Source: Gracilaria domingensis (taxonomy: Eukaryota > Rhodophyta > Florideophyceae > Gracilariales > Gracilariaceae). From it: DNA of 64,000 nucleotides. The notes beneath the pieces were generated by a model. The model was not told the origin of the DNA, did no database searches, and worked only from the letters and a program-made list of their open reading frames with translations. Below, in pieces: positions 51,610 through 60,377 of the stretch. How positions within the stretch are numbered: position 1 is the stretch's first letter; the number at the start of each line of letters is the position of its first letter. The position numbers and the translations under genes are program-made. The stretch covers positions 299,616-363,615 of the forward strand of contig VCMS01000015.1 in the NCBI GenBank assembly GCA_022539475.1, written 5' to 3'.

Positions 51610-53744
51610 CTACTAAGCAGTCTGGCCTACGTGTGGTACAACCATTGCCATCATTGTATGATCAGAAGCAACTCGCTTTGGCGAACGGAGTAATCTCGGT
51701 GGAACCCGACAAACCACTCAGAGTTTTGGTCGCCAACTTTGGCACAACCCGACAGTGGTTAGCTAAAAACCAAATCCTTGGTACCACTCTCCCACACCCT
51801 GCTGCTATCGTACCGACGAAGATACCCGTTGCGGATGTTCTCGGTATAACCGATGCTAAGGAGGGGGAGGGATCAGCGGAAACTGCTTTTACCGCATCGG
51901 TTACCTCGGCGAGCGAAGTTACCGAATCGTTGGCACCCACCGAGGGTAAAGCGTTGCCACCAGGAACGGAAGATACAGACCCTGTCAAGGAACTGGAACA
52001 GTTGAATTTTGATCATGTACCTGAATCTCATAGAGGTAAGCTAAGAGAAATGTTGAGGGAGTTCACACCCATGTGGGATGGATCCCTCGAGACAATTGGA
52101 ATCACGGAACACCGTATTGACCTACTTCCAGGTACTAGCCCCATTTCCCAACACCCATACCGGGCTGGTCCCAAAGCTAGGGAAGAAGAGCAATCTCAGG
52201 TTGAGAAGATGTTACGCGCTGGCGTCATAGAGGCGGCTCAATCCGCTTGGGCCTCACCCGTGGTGCTAGTTCCAAAAGCGGACGGATCATGGCGATTCTG
52301 TATTGATTACCGTCGTCTAAATTCGGTCACCGTCAAAGACGTTTATCCCATACCCAGGATGGACGAATACATTGACTCGCTTGGGAGTGCTACAGTGTTC
52401 ACCGCCTTGGATGCCAATTGGGGATACTGGCAAGTTCCGATCCGTGAAAAGGATAAGGACAAAACTGCTTTTGTGTGCCACCAAGGTTTGTACCGGTTTA
52501 AGCGAATGCCGTTCGGATTAACCAACGCACCGGCTACGTTTCAACGTGCTATCGATATCCTCTTGGCTCGATTCAAGTGGAAGACCTGCTTGGTGTATCT
52601 TGACGATATCATCTTGTTCTCCGATAACCTTGATGACCACTTAACACACGTCCGGGACGTCATGAGAGTCCTCAGGGACGCGGGCATTACGCTGAAACTC
52701 AAGAAGTGCGAGTTCTTCACAGATTCTGTCAAATACCTAGGGCATATCATTCGACTTGGACAGCTCTCAGTTGACGCAGTTCGCGTGAAGTCGCTGAAGG
52801 AAGCGAAACACCCTACGACACAAACGGAACTCCGCAGTTTTCTGGGTCTTTGTAATGTATATCGGCGTTTTGTCCCGAACTTCGCAGATATTGCGACCCC
52901 CCTTAACCACCTTTTGAGAAAAGGTCAACCAGTTCAACTGGAACCCCTAGGCGACGCGGAAGCGTCTGCCTTTTCGGCATTAATTGACGCAGTAACGTCA
53001 CCGCCAATCTTGGCTTTGCCTAAGCTAGGACTTCCATTCGAAGTAGACACTGACGCCAGTGCACACCAGGTTGGTTGCGCCCTGTTTCAGGTCACGGAAG
53101 ACGGCGTGAGACATCCAATTGGATACTGGTCGCGATCCTTGAACGTACACGAACGTAACTACTCAGTTTCGGAGAAAGAGTGCTTAGCCGTTGTATGGGC
53201 TCTAACTACACTGAGGCCATATCTTATGGGCAACCATTTTACGGTACATACGGACCACTCATCTCTCCGATGGCTCATGAAAATCTCGGAACCATCAGGA
53301 CGCTTGATGCGTTGGCGCTTGAGGTTATCGGAGTTCGATTTCACAGTTACGTACAAAAAAGGAACGTTGAATCTGCAGGCAGATGCACTCTCCCGCTTGG
53401 GAACAGATGCAGAAGCGGCACCAGTTGACGATCTGGACATACCATGCTTTATGGTGGAAGAACAAGCAGGTTGGGTCGAATCTTTGTCGGATTACATCTG
53501 TGACGACATCCTGCTCACTTCTGAGAAGTTGGATCCCTTGACTGGATCTTTTGTACCTATCACTCCCGAGGAGATGATCCGAGAACAGCAAACGGATGAG
53601 TTTTGTACGCGAATTCGTGCTCGTCTCAATGGAGGAGATCGTATACCTTTTCAGGTTAACGATCAGGGGTACCTGGTTAGGTTGGTGAAGCGTATACCCA
53701 AATTGTGGTCCCATACTCGCTGCAAAACCGTGTGTTGGTCATGA
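51600..53744 (+). CDS. Element D reverse transcriptase-RNase H
   Basis: The frame is open from about 51600 (VTITTKQSGLRVVQPLPSL). A linker region leads to HRIDLLPGTSPISQHPYRAGPKAREEEQ, WASPVVLVPKADGSWRFCIDYRRLNSVTVKDVYPIPRMDEYIDSLG, FGLTNAPATFQRAID and the catalytic box YLDD at 52596-52607. RNase H has DTDAS, YWSRSLNVHERNYSVSEKE, HTDHSSLRWL and ADALSRLG. It copies RNA to DNA and degrades the RNA strand. After the RNase H-integrase linker the frame is lost at about 53690-53700 by one base. In element C the same stretch is open. Confidence 0.9.
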   Translation, partial: VTITTKQSGLRVVQPLPSLYDQKQLALANGVISVEPDKPLRVLVANFGTTRQWLAKNQILGTTLPHPAAIVPTKIPVADVLGITDAKEGEGSAETAFTASVTSASEVTESLAPTEGKALPPGTEDTDPVKELEQLNFDHVPESHRGKLREMLREFTPMWDGSLETIGITEHRIDLLPGTSPISQHPYRAGPKAREEEQSQVEKMLRAGVIEAAQSAWASPVVLVPKADGSWRFCIDYRRLNSVTVKDVYPIPRMDEYIDSLGSATVFTALDANWGYWQVPIREKDKDKTAFVCHQGLYRFKRMPFGLTNAPATFQRAIDILLARFKWKTCLVYLDDIILFSDNLDDHLTHVRDVMRVLRDAGITLKLKKCEFFTDSVKYLGHIIRLGQLSVDAVRVKSLKEAKHPTTQTELRSFLGLCNVYRRFVPNFADIATPLNHLLRKGQPVQLEPLGDAEASAFSALIDAVTSPPILALPKLGLPFEVDTDASAHQVGCALFQVTEDGVRHPIGYWSRSLNVHERNYSVSEKECLAVVWALTTLRPYLMGNHFTVHTDHSSLRWLMKISEPSGRLMRWRLRLSEFDFTVTYKKGTLNLQADALSRLGTDAEAAPVDDLDIPCFMVEEQAGWVESLSDYICDDILLTSEKLDPLTGSFVPITPEEMIREQQTDEFCTRIRARLNGGDRIPFQVNDQGYLVRLVKRIPKLWSHTRCKTVCWS

Positions 53745-55201
53745 CACACTATGTGAAGGTAGGAGCCCACCCAGAAGGTCGAAAACTATACTTGACCCTG
53801 CGTAGGGATTTTTACTGGCCGTCAATGGCATTGGACTGCTACGCAGTACGACGCTCTTGCACCGAGTGCGCTAAGAATAACGTGAAACTTCGTAAGTACT
53901 CGAAGAAGTTAACGCTGTTCCCAGCACGGTCTCCTTTGGAGTTTATCGCTATCGATATCTTAGGTGAATTGATCAGAACCGCAAGAGGTAATCGATACCT
54001 TCTGGTTATCACCGATCGGTTCTCTAAGTTGGTACGGACAGTCCCGCTGAAACGGATTACGGCCACCGTGGTTGCACAAGCTTTTGTCACCCACTGGGTC
54101 TTTGTGTACGGTCCACCGGTTCATCTATTATCAGATAACGGTTCACAGTTCACGTCGAAGTTTTTCCAGGACGTCTGTCGGATCTTGAGTGTCAAGAATC
54201 TATTTACGACCACCTACCACCCCCAAACAAATGGTCAGGTAGAACGATTTAACCGTACCATGCTGAATGCATTAAGATCTTATGTGGCAGATCATCCTAA
54301 GGATTGGGATTTGTATACGGACGCTATTACGTATGCGTACAACACCCAAGTCCACCGGGTAACGAAGCTAGCACCTTTTGAGTTGGTATTGTCAAGAGTA
54401 CCGCCACCGGTTGCAATCGAGGCTCAAGAAACGCTTTCTACGTACCCGTCTGTTGGGTTATACAGGAACGCTTGGAAGGATTGGTTAACCAAAATGGTAC
54501 CGGTCGCTCGCACAGCGATGGATAAGGCGCAGGCCGCTTATAAGCGCAACTTCGATGCGAAGGTTAAGACCCCATTACCAAAGGTCAAACCAGACGATAT
54601 GGTATTTCTCCGCAAAGAATACTATAATCCGGAGAAGGAACGCCGCCACAAGCTCTCGCCTATCGCGGAAGGACCCTACAAGGTTATTTCCGTCACGGAC
54701 GATACCGTCGTATTGGATATCAATAATCTCCACGAACGGATATCGTTAGACCGTGTCGCGCTGGCACCACCACCCTACGTTCACGTTAACACCCAACTGG
54801 GTGAAGCTACAGGGGACGAACAGGTCGTATCTTCGCGCCCTGCGACTCTCCGCCCTGATCGCGGCTTATCGGATCTACCGAAGTCAGAATCACCCACGCG
54901 GGTAGCACAACCCGTTGCGGGAGACGAAGAGGAAAACTCAACTAGAGTTGACCCCCCACCGGACGTCGTGGCTCCCGTGCCACCGCCTAAGGAGGGGGAG
55001 GAAAGTACGGAACCCGTTACACCGGCGTCGCACGGTCACACTGTGTCGCAAGGTACCGCCACCAATCTCGCGGTCTCTACCGATAGCGTTGTGGTGCGCC
55101 GAGGCGCTGTACCTCGTGGTGATACTCCGTCGAGTTCGTTGAGCAATGCGCTGGAAACGACACGACCCACCCAGGGGTACACACCGCTGTGGATAACGTA
55201 A
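53702..55201 (+). CDS. Element D integrase
   Basis: The zinc-binding domain HX6H...CX2C is present (THYVKVGAHPEG...DCYAVRRSCTECAKNN). The core has Asp at 53954-53956 (IAIDILG), Asp at 54134-54136 (LLSDNGSQFTSKFFQDVC) and Glu at 54242-54244 (GQVERFNRTMLNALRSY). The C-terminal domain contains GPYKVISVTDDTVVLDINNLHERISLDRV, with the GPY/F motif. A Pro/Glu/Thr-rich tail runs to 55201. It inserts element DNA, giving the 5-bp duplication seen. The chromodomain is not in the same frame; it starts ~830 bases downstream. Confidence 0.9.
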   Translation: MVVPYSLQNRVLVMTHYVKVGAHPEGRKLYLTLRRDFYWPSMALDCYAVRRSCTECAKNNVKLRKYSKKLTLFPARSPLEFIAIDILGELIRTARGNRYLLVITDRFSKLVRTVPLKRITATVVAQAFVTHWVFVYGPPVHLLSDNGSQFTSKFFQDVCRILSVKNLFTTTYHPQTNGQVERFNRTMLNALRSYVADHPKDWDLYTDAITYAYNTQVHRVTKLAPFELVLSRVPPPVAIEAQETLSTYPSVGLYRNAWKDWLTKMVPVARTAMDKAQAAYKRNFDAKVKTPLPKVKPDDMVFLRKEYYNPEKERRHKLSPIAEGPYKVISVTDDTVVLDINNLHERISLDRVALAPPPYVHVNTQLGEATGDEQVVSSRPATLRPDRGLSDLPKSESPTRVAQPVAGDEEENSTRVDPPPDVVAPVPPPKEGEESTEPVTPASHGHTVSQGTATNLAVSTDSVVVRRGAVPRGDTPSSSLSNALETTRPTQGYTPLWIT

Positions 55202-56027
55202 CCCCGTCGGGAACACCACAACTGAGTGAGGTCACCACCCGCAGAGCGGAGAAGACAGTATCTGTAGACCCGGGCTTCCCGGAGAACGCAGAGCCGCAAG
55301 CGGTAGATCAGCTCAATGTTACCGACCGGTGTTAACCACGCCGTGGTTTGAGGAAACGAGAAGTCGTACTTACCCGCGTATTATTTGGGAAAACAACCTT
55401 GGAAAGGTGAAGTACGAAGTACGAGTTTGGAAACCGTCGATGGTGCACCCACGCCGCGTGGCAGAAGACTCATGACACACCCAAGTGGAGAGTAACACGT
55501 TGTGTGACGTGGTGACGTACGGAGAGCACCGCCGACGCGGGGAACTGCTGACAGTAAGTCGCGTGCGCGAGTACCACACGTGCACGGTGCGCGATGTACG
55601 GTCGCCAACCGTAGGCGAACGGACACCTGTTAGGGTAACCGTGGCTCACACGTGCCACCGCCTGGCCAACCAGAAGGCCGCGATATGCACCGTGATTGGT
55701 CAATCCGCCTCCATGGCGCACGAGCGAAACCCTGCCCGTTCTCCGTCGCACGGACGATCCTTCTGGATAGCAAGAGGGAGCTCAGAATCCCGAAGCTACC
55801 GTTGGACGGTCGGAAGCTCAACCAAAACGAGCCGAAGCTCGTCAGACTCAAGAAGGAGAGTATTTCAAGAAGAACCTTTCAGGTTGAAGATTGGACGCTC
55901 CTGGCGTAAGTTGTAGTTGTCGTGCAGCGAGGAACTCCTAGTGAGTCGTGACTGGTTAAGTCCAAGAGGAACCCCTCTAGAGGTTAGCCGGCCACCACCT
56001 CGCCACCCTCGAAGGTACGGAACCACA
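55202..56027. other. Element D spacer between integrase and chromodomain
   Basis: Several stops in all plus frames. The frame 55485-55913 is in phase with the chromodomain frame but ends at TAG 55914-55916. In relatives the linker here is short (element B: ~120 residues), so this may be decayed tail or an insertion. No repeat boundaries seen. Confidence 0.4.
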
Positions 56028-56270
56028 ATGGGTGAAGGAGAGCAGTCAAACACCGAGGTGTACCCGCAGGAATACGTGATCGAACGTATCGTACGTCATG
56101 TTGTAGACCCCGATGGGACGGTACTGTACCAAGTGCGATGGTATGGCTACTCCGCCGAGGAGGACACCATGGAGCCGGTCGAGCACCTACCTAGGTCGAA
56201 GATCGTTTCATACCACCGTCGCACTCGGTCAGCCTTGCCGTCCAACCTGGACCAAGCCCAGGTGGGATAA
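56028..56270 (+). CDS. Element D chromodomain
   Basis: From ATG 56028 (MGEGEQSNTEVYPQ) 80 residues: EYVIERIVRHVVDPDGTVLYQVRWYGYSAEEDTMEPVEHLPRSKIVSYHRR is a chromodomain with the three aromatic-cage positions largely kept (Y at the first, W-Y in the core) and MEP where WEP is usual. In chromoviruses it is the integrase C-terminus; here it could only be made separately or after several frame corrections. Confidence 0.8.
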   Translation: MGEGEQSNTEVYPQEYVIERIVRHVVDPDGTVLYQVRWYGYSAEEDTMEPVEHLPRSKIVSYHRRTRSALPSNLDQAQVG

Positions 56271-56638
56271 GAACCGTTCCCGGTGAGGAGCTTTCAACTA
56301 TACCGCGATGCGGAAGACTCAGAATGGAGAGTTGACCCCTTCTGTGTGGGGATGAAGAAGGAAGAAGACCAATGAAGCGGTGAAGACTTAACTAGAGGAA
56401 GTGAGAAGAAAGAAAGAAGAGCATACCGAAATGCCGGTTGTACCGATTTAAAACGGTTAGAGTAGAAGAAGCACCAAAGAAGTGAAGTACACTTGAACAC
56501 AGTGTGAGTGAAGAAGTAATCGAAGATCGATCAAGTTCGTGGAGAACAGGCAAAAGGGTGAAGGGAAAGTTACCACTAGATGGTTTTACTGTTTCTATCT
56601 TATACTAAGGACCAAGTCCTCCAGCCCTGCTGGTCATC

Positions 56639-57544
56639 TTACACCCCCGATGAGGGACCGGCACCGCCGCTACCGGAGGGACCCTGCGAAGGGTGCGGAA
56701 CGGCGTAAGCCAGTATCCCTGCCATAGTGGTGAGATGATCGGGCACGATAATTCCAGCGTTCTGGAGACTGGCGCGCAACATCGCGATGTTCGCCGGAGA
56801 ATCTCCCGGAGCGACCGGAGCTGTCGGGGCCGGAAGGACCGAAGGAACGGTAGCCGCTACAGGGGCCGGACCCACCACCGGAACACTCGCTTGAGTCGGA
56901 ACATTCCAACCCACAGGAGCCTGGGGTACCCCGCCGCTGGCGTGCAACACCTGATTCGCCGCCGGTAGGTCGTTCACCAACTCCTGGTCCATCTCGACGA
57001 GTGCTCCCGCCGCCTCTCCACCGGTATCCATGTTCGGATCATCCAGATCTACTGGGGCGACCCAGTTGTCACTGAACATGAACCCAACGGGGTGACTGTC
57101 TGGAATCGACCGTGGCTGGTTCGCTGCCCACTCGGCATACGCGCTAGTCGTCATCGTACCCTCCCATGGGTCGTAATACACGAAATCTCCTGCGGTGGGA
57201 TGTCTCCTACCGGGTGAGCGGTCGTAGTGACGACGAGGACCTTTCCCACGCTGCGAACGGGGCACCGTTTCCCAATCGACTCCATCGATAACATCCAAGA
57301 TGTAATGGATCTCATCCACGTTCTCTTCGGACCCCAAGGGAGTGTGCAAATCCAGCGAGCGGATAATGCTGCGAAGCATCGGCGGAATATACCAAACACG
57401 GTAGTTGTCGTAAGCCTCCCAGAGGAGAAACGCTGCTACGCGTGCCGCCCACTCGCCGGCTACCAGACCCCACCATCCTGAACGCGGATCGTGATCAATC
57501 GGGAGCCGATGTAACTCAAGCACGGAGGCAGTTCTGCAAAACAC
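56639..57544 (-). CDS. Element D antisense gene, distal frame
   Basis: 301 codons overlapping the upstream antisense frame by 85 bases in the -1 phase. It starts TASVLELHRLPIDHDPRSGWWGLVAGEWAARVAAFLLWEAYDNYRVWYIPPMLRSIIRSL, then VDEIHYILDVIDGVDWETVPRSQRGKG, then FVYYDPWEGTMTTSAYAEWAANQ, and ends in a Pro/Ala/Gly/Val-rich tail. No ATG near the overlap, so it is probably the continuation of the upstream frame by frameshift or after a one-base lesion. Element A has recognisably related segments. Function unknown; no transmembrane segment or signal peptide, which argues against an envelope protein. Confidence 0.6.
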   Translation of the reverse strand: MFCRTASVLELHRLPIDHDPRSGWWGLVAGEWAARVAAFLLWEAYDNYRVWYIPPMLRSIIRSLDLHTPLGSEENVDEIHYILDVIDGVDWETVPRSQRGKGPRRHYDRSPGRRHPTAGDFVYYDPWEGTMTTSAYAEWAANQPRSIPDSHPVGFMFSDNWVAPVDLDDPNMDTGGEAAGALVEMDQELVNDLPAANQVLHASGGVPQAPVGWNVPTQASVPVVGPAPVAATVPSVLPAPTAPVAPGDSPANIAMLRASLQNAGIIVPDHLTTMAGILAYAVPHPSQGPSGSGGAGPSSGV

Positions 57545-58488
57545 CCTTTGGGTACCTCCACATCACGCCACCAATCTGGTAGAGGAGGGAACCGTCCAAC
57601 AAAGGCCTGCGGTCTGTACCTCTCGGTCTCGATATTCGGGTACGGAATCAGATACCCATGACGGGAACGAGCTTTCCGCTCAAACCGAATGCGGTTGACG
57701 AACCCACCCTGGGAAGCGTTCTTGCGAAGATAACGGAACTCCGCTCGGAGTATGGGCCGATTCCAGCACAACATCAACCTCGATGTGGTCGGGCCATCGC
57801 CAGCGTACCGCGCATGGTCGAACGTCGCCAAGTTGTCTCCATATCGGACTTCACCGAAAGTACGGTAGAACGGAGTATCGAACCCATATGACGGTGGAAC
57901 CAGGTGCTCGAGGTGCACTCGACTGAGTCTCTTGTACGCCAACTTCGCGTGTTCCGCGCGCGCGGTGTTCAGGTTCTCACCCTCGCGGGTATCGTACCGG
58001 AGGAGCATCGGGTCGATCGCTATACGAACTTTCCATTCTGGGGATTGCACTACCGCTAACGGCAGACCGCCCGGTAGGAAGCCGTTTTCGGCATACGACT
58101 CCAGGAGAGTGTCATCGTTAACAGCTACCGGATGAAACCACGGTGCACGGCTGAACGCAAACCCATCACGGAGTGGATCGCGTACTGCGAGAGATTCCTT
58201 CGATATCCAACCAGCTTGGTTCGCCATCAGCGGCATCGCTTGCGCTGAATTCCATAACGGAACGTTCACCGGGACCATCGGTTGAGACTGAGGCAGTGGA
58301 GCCGTCGCAGAACCCGGCTGAGGGTAGTTCGACGCGCTCGCCTGACCCGTCGGGTGATGAGGAAACTGATTCGGGTTCATCGGAATGACAGATGATGTAC
58401 TGTGATCGAGTTCGGATACTTGAATACTCTGTTCGCTTGAGTGTGTATCGCGCTTGCGAGGTATAGAAACCGAGGAGTTGGTACCGCT
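57460..58488 (-). CDS. Element D antisense gene, proximal frame
   Basis: From ATG 58488 (MSGTNSSVSIPRKRDTHSSEQ) 342 codons, transcribed away from the 3' LTR, which starts 83 bases upstream. The first ~80 residues are Ser/Pro/Gln-rich. From about residue 90 the sequence looks globular: DPLRDGFAFSRAPWFHPVAV, LPLAVVQSPEWKVRIAIDPMLLRYD, RVHLEHLVPPSYGFDTPFYRTFGEVRYGDN, PPLPDWWRDVEVPKGCFAELP. The WW...EV part recurs in element A. I know no family. With the distal frame the product would be ~620 residues. Confidence 0.65.
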   Translation of the reverse strand, partial: SGTNSSVSIPRKRDTHSSEQSIQVSELDHSTSSVIPMNPNQFPHHPTGQASASNYPQPGSATAPLPQSQPMVPVNVPLWNSAQAMPLMANQAGWISKESLAVRDPLRDGFAFSRAPWFHPVAVNDDTLLESYAENGFLPGGLPLAVVQSPEWKVRIAIDPMLLRYDTREGENLNTARAEHAKLAYKRLSRVHLEHLVPPSYGFDTPFYRTFGEVRYGDNLATFDHARYAGDGPTTSRLMLCWNRPILRAEFRYLRKNASQGGFVNRIRFERKARSRHGYLIPYPNIETERYRPQAFVGRFPPLPDWWRDVEVPKGCFAELPPCLSYIGSRLITIRVQDGGVW

Positions 58489-58557
58489 CATGATTGTGAC
58501 GTATTTACGTACTTGCGTTTCGCACAAAACTTCAGCCTCGAAGTCGTTCTCGGCTCT

Positions 58558-58570
58558 AAGGAGGGGGAGA
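58558..58570 (+). promoter_or_regulatory. Element D polypurine tract
   Basis: AAGGAGGGGGAGA lies directly before the 3' LTR, the expected plus-strand primer for reverse transcription. Confidence 0.85.
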
Positions 58571-59544
58571 TGTAGAGCAACGCATTTTGCGTGGTTATCA
58601 GGATGATGCGCCTCATATACTCAGGGGAGTGATACGAGGATGCACTCGAAGAGTTATGAGTTGGACCCAATTTTGGCGGTTACTTTTGGAATGGCTTTCC
58701 CACAGTTACCTGTAATCAGGGTTGCCATTGCTGGCCAATACCGCTAGGTGGACGCGTGTACTACACCACCGTGTGTGTGCATATTACGGGACAATAGGTA
58801 GTGCACCTGAGGTGCCTGACACTGGGCTAGCCACGTGTACGGACCCCTGCGGGTGTGCACCACGTGTACATAGTTAGTTTAGACCTACTTAGGTGAGCTC
58901 GACCTCGTCGTCGCGAGCACCTTTGTAAAGTCAACCCGAGCACTTCTAAGTGAACTCTTTGTCGAGTAGCGCTCTCCTGAGTGGACTCTACACGAGTGAG
59001 GCTCTGGCGCCAACCGCCTACGTGGGTTATCACTCTCGCGAGTATAGCCACGTCTGGTTACGGTGGTCCTACCCTCTCGGTACCTTTGAGGAACATCTGT
59101 CGTTGATGTCGGGACCTGAGGGTCGTACCGAGGAGGTATAGGACTAGATTACGAAGTGATCCGACTCTGTATAGAGTTTTGCCGTGTTTACGGAAACCCG
59201 TGCATTACCGTTGGAGGATCTCGCCCCGCTCCGGGCACAGTGCCGAGGAGGCCCTACCCGTCGCGTGTGGGTGTTGTTTGGTTGTTGTTTTCTGTTGCTT
59301 TCCCTCTCGGGACTACACCTGTCGTTGGTCGTGTTTTATCGTTGCCGATACCACCCCATCTCTGGAGTTTCTCATCGTTTCCTCACCACGTGGCCTAGCA
59401 CCTCTGTAGGTATAGCCAGTTGCCACTTCGGCCTTACAACCGAGTTACGGTGGTACAGAGGGCTCTGTCACTGGTCTGCCATCTCTCACGAGAGCGGACC
59501 TTCGGACAGTCTAGTGGGTTTCACTCTTCCGAGTTTGCCCCACA
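58571..59544 (+). repeat. Element D 3' LTR
   Basis: 974 bp, differing from the 5' copy at about eight positions, mostly transitions (for example GGAACGG/GGAATGG, TCTTGAATAG/TCCTGAGTGG). Confidence 0.95.
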
Positions 59545-59549
59545 GATGG
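59545..59549. repeat. Target-site duplication of element D, right copy (GATGG)
   Basis: It matches 47592-47596. Confidence 0.95.
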
Positions 59550-59581
59550 TGCACCACAAAAAGCACCTCCCGGTGGCCCCC

Positions 59582-59933
59582 GTGGCGCTAGGCCCGTGAG
59601 AGCCGGAGGGGCGCTCGGGTGTACTAAACCCCCGAGACGCCAACCTCCCACACCGAATGGTAAAGTCAAGCACCAACTAGGCTAAAGTGATACCAGTTCG
59701 GTTCTACAGTCACCAATTGGTAAGCATAGTCGTCCTCTGTTAGTTTTGCTTACCTCGCGGGTTACACGAGCCTGCCGCACACCAGTGCAGGCGTATTTAC
59801 CACTTGGTCACCTTTCACTATAGGCAACGGTGGGTGCTGCTGACCTATTAGGTGTCACGCGTTTCAACCCTCCGCAGGGTCGAGCCTACGTAGGGCTCCC
59901 CACTCACAGCTCGCACCGACCAGTTATACCACA
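59582..59933 (+). repeat. LTR fragment of the element A family
   Basis: It aligns with the reverse complement of 19100-19460 and ends GTTATACCACA, like A's LTR end. It is in plus orientation and is not followed by a primer binding site, so it is a solo LTR or a 3' LTR. Its left end is not clear. D is inserted just to its left. Confidence 0.6.
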
Positions 59934-60000
59934 TGCACTTTACGGAGCATACTCCTCTGTATTCGATATACAGAGAACCTGCAGATGGGTCCTCAACTCT

Positions 60001-60192
60001 TCAACCACCGAGAGAACCCAATTGGGTAGATATCACAGCCAACCCAATAGCCTGGGTAGCCGGGACATCCGGGGTCTGTTTCACTTGGGCTGATGTCGGC
60101 TTTTTCTGCGTAGGATTCTGTGACATTTGCTTCGACGCCCGAGCGGCGGAAAGGTTCGAACCTTCCCGAGATCCCTCTGAAGGGCCAGCCAT
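60001..60192 (-). pseudogene. Element E gag start (possibly the 5' end of element C)
   Basis: ATG 60192 opens MAGPSEGSREGSNLSAARASKQMSQNPTQKKPTSAQ, 165 bases downstream of a primer binding site, and runs to TGA at 60001. Sequence with protein character continues to 59934, where the A-type LTR begins. Orientation and order would fit C's missing gag start if the 47.5-59.9 kb block was inserted into one element, but no target duplication around that block was found. Confidence 0.5.
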
Positions 60193-60356
60193 GTCAACCG
60201 AACATGGTCCGACTGATCATTTCAGGACAAGCAACAAACCAAGGCCGAACAATGGCAACAAAGCAACAAAGATACCCAAACTGGACAACAAGAAACCAAT
60301 TGAAAAAGATCAGCAAAAAATTAAAACCAATTTTTCATTAACCCGTTCTTAAGAGC

Positions 60357-60374
60357 TTCTAGGTCGGGAGACCA
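60357..60374 (-). promoter_or_regulatory. Element E primer binding site
   Basis: TTCTAGGTCGGGAGACCA on the plus strand, three bases from the LTR at 60378. It differs by one base from B and D. Confidence 0.85.
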
Positions 60375-60377
60375 ATT

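Larger units (their letters stand above)
47597..59544 (+). mobile_element. Element D: near-complete Ty3/gypsy chromodomain retrotransposon with antisense genes
   Basis: 11,948 bp bounded by 974-bp LTRs and the 5-bp duplication GATGG. The LTRs differ at about eight positions that I can see (~0.8%), so the insertion is recent. Plus-strand order: primer binding site, gag, protease, RT/RNase H, integrase, chromodomain. Then, on the minus strand, two overlapping frames of an unknown protein, and finally a polypurine tract and the 3' LTR. Two single-base lesions in pol (about 51600 and 53690-53700), judged against element C, make this copy defective. Confidence 0.95.

Noticed and set aside
51590-51615. 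Programmed frameshift between protease and RT in D
   Set aside because: No slippery heptamer in the right phase, and element C is continuous through the same point.
56639-58488. Envelope gene of a retrovirus-like element
   Set aside because: The frames are on the strand opposite to pol and lack a signal peptide, membrane anchor or furin-like site.
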